Of a stretch of 12,084 nt of DNA, positions 11,761 to 12,084 are shown one piece after another; within the stretch, counting starts at the first letter, position 1, and every line of letters begins with the position of its first letter. The DNA lies in NCBI GenBank assembly GCA_038247995.1, contig JBBRUG010000181.1:1-12084 (forward strand), in the 5' to 3' direction. The translations under genes and the position numbers were made by a program. Under the pieces are notes generated by a model. It saw only the letters and a list, made by a program, of their open reading frames with translations. It searched no databases and was not told the origin of the DNA. Source of the DNA: JBBRUG01 sp038247995. GTDB taxonomy: Bacteria; Chloroflexota; Chloroflexia; Chloroflexales; Chloroflexaceae.

Positions 11761-12084
11761 CCCTCAGTGATCCCGCCCCTGGATCACTGACGCACTGAGC
11801 GGGTGCGGCCACTGAATTGATGCCAACGCCGGCTCAGTGCGTTCACGTCATCACACGCTCAGTGATCCCGCCCGCTGCCATCACGCCTGGTCAGTGCGTT
11901 CACGTCATCACGCCCTCAGTGATCCCGCCCCTGGATCACTGACGCACTGAGCGGGTGTGGCCACTGAATTGATGCCAACGCCTGGTCAGTGCGTTCACGT
12001 CATCACACGCTCAGTGATCCCGCCCGCTGCCATCACGCCTGGTCAGTGCGTTCACGTCATCACACGCTCAGTGATCCCGCCCGC
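11761..12084. repeat. 152-bp tandem array with nested 57- and 95-bp units
   Basis: Copy 1 (11761-11912) and copy 2 (11913-12064) differ at only four positions (11806, 11831, 11833, 11912). A partial third copy runs to the window edge. Each 152-bp unit is a 57-bp subunit plus a 95-bp version carrying an extra palindromic segment; the TCAGTGCGTT phrase recurs at 11834, 11891, 11986 and 12043. The core TCAGTG occurs in both orientations: forward at 11764, 11834, 11859, 11891 and 11916, and as CACTGA at 11785, 11793 and 11810. There is no spacer diversity, so this is not a CRISPR. No gene is seen in 11735-12084. Confidence 0.9.
11764..11790. other. 10-bp perfect palindrome in the array (repeated at 11916-11942)
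   Basis: TCAGTGATCC pairs exactly with GGATCACTGA across a 7-nt loop. The same palindrome recurs 152 bp further on. No T-run follows. It is the first strong stem-loop after the glycosidase gene and could serve as its RNA 3' end, or as a REP/BIME-like element. Confidence 0.7.

Noticed and set aside
11761..12084. CRISPR array at the right edge
   Set aside because: The segments between TCAGTG phrases are themselves repeated in each 152-bp copy, so there are no unique spacers, and no cas gene is present.

Overview
The window is about 12 kb of GC-rich bacterial DNA with eight confident protein-coding genes and unusually repeat-laden spacers. The gene families fit a filamentous Chloroflexota (Chloroflexales-like) chromosome: a secreted glycosidase ending in FPETG/VQYFER-type repeats, a zinc-ribbon/single-TM/jelly-roll protein, and a long type I phosphoglycerate dehydrogenase. 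This assignment is an inference from protein character, since there is no rRNA or tRNA here to test it.

Layout, left to right. A 7-bp tandem repeat (1-140) abuts the stop codon of a leftward AcuI/YhdH-type NADPH-dependent reductase (142-1143). Next comes a 261-bp divergent spacer made almost wholly of different 7- and 8-bp tandem repeats. It also holds a palindromic -10 box that reads TATAAT on both strands. A rightward cluster follows of three genes overlapping by 4 bp (1405-4534): a two-domain VOC/glyoxalase-like protein, an inositol-monophosphatase-fold phosphatase, and a homologue of the plant L-arabinokinase/galactokinase domain that has lost its catalytic residues. A zinc-ribbon membrane protein (4630-5823) ends at a clear intrinsic terminator whose T-tract touches the stop codon of the convergent serA. 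The leftward pair gmhA-serA (8071-5869) is separated by 4 nt. A 384-bp spacer with hairpins and a coding-like remnant follows, then a leftward PfkB/1-phosphofructokinase-family sugar kinase (8456-9388). A second divergent spacer leads to a rightward secreted clan-A-like glycoside hydrolase (9711-11696). The right edge is a 152-bp tandem array built on a TCAGTG core that runs out of the window.

How the genes may work together. SerA (serine biosynthesis), GmhA (sedoheptulose-7-phosphate to heptose phosphate) and the PfkB kinase are sugar-phosphate or central-metabolism enzymes. The glycosidase and the zinc-ribbon/jelly-roll protein are envelope or extracellular proteins. The VOC-phosphatase-pseudokinase cluster is the least explained unit. 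Its strict stop/start overlaps imply co-translation and its partners suggest a phosphorylated sugar or polyol, but the 'kinase' lacks the conserved Arg, Asp and Gly-rich loop.

The best candidates for something undescribed are this cluster and the spacer repeats. The repeats comprise several sequence-unrelated heptad families, all with 7-bp period, and a palindrome-bearing TCAGTG array with relatives elsewhere in the window.
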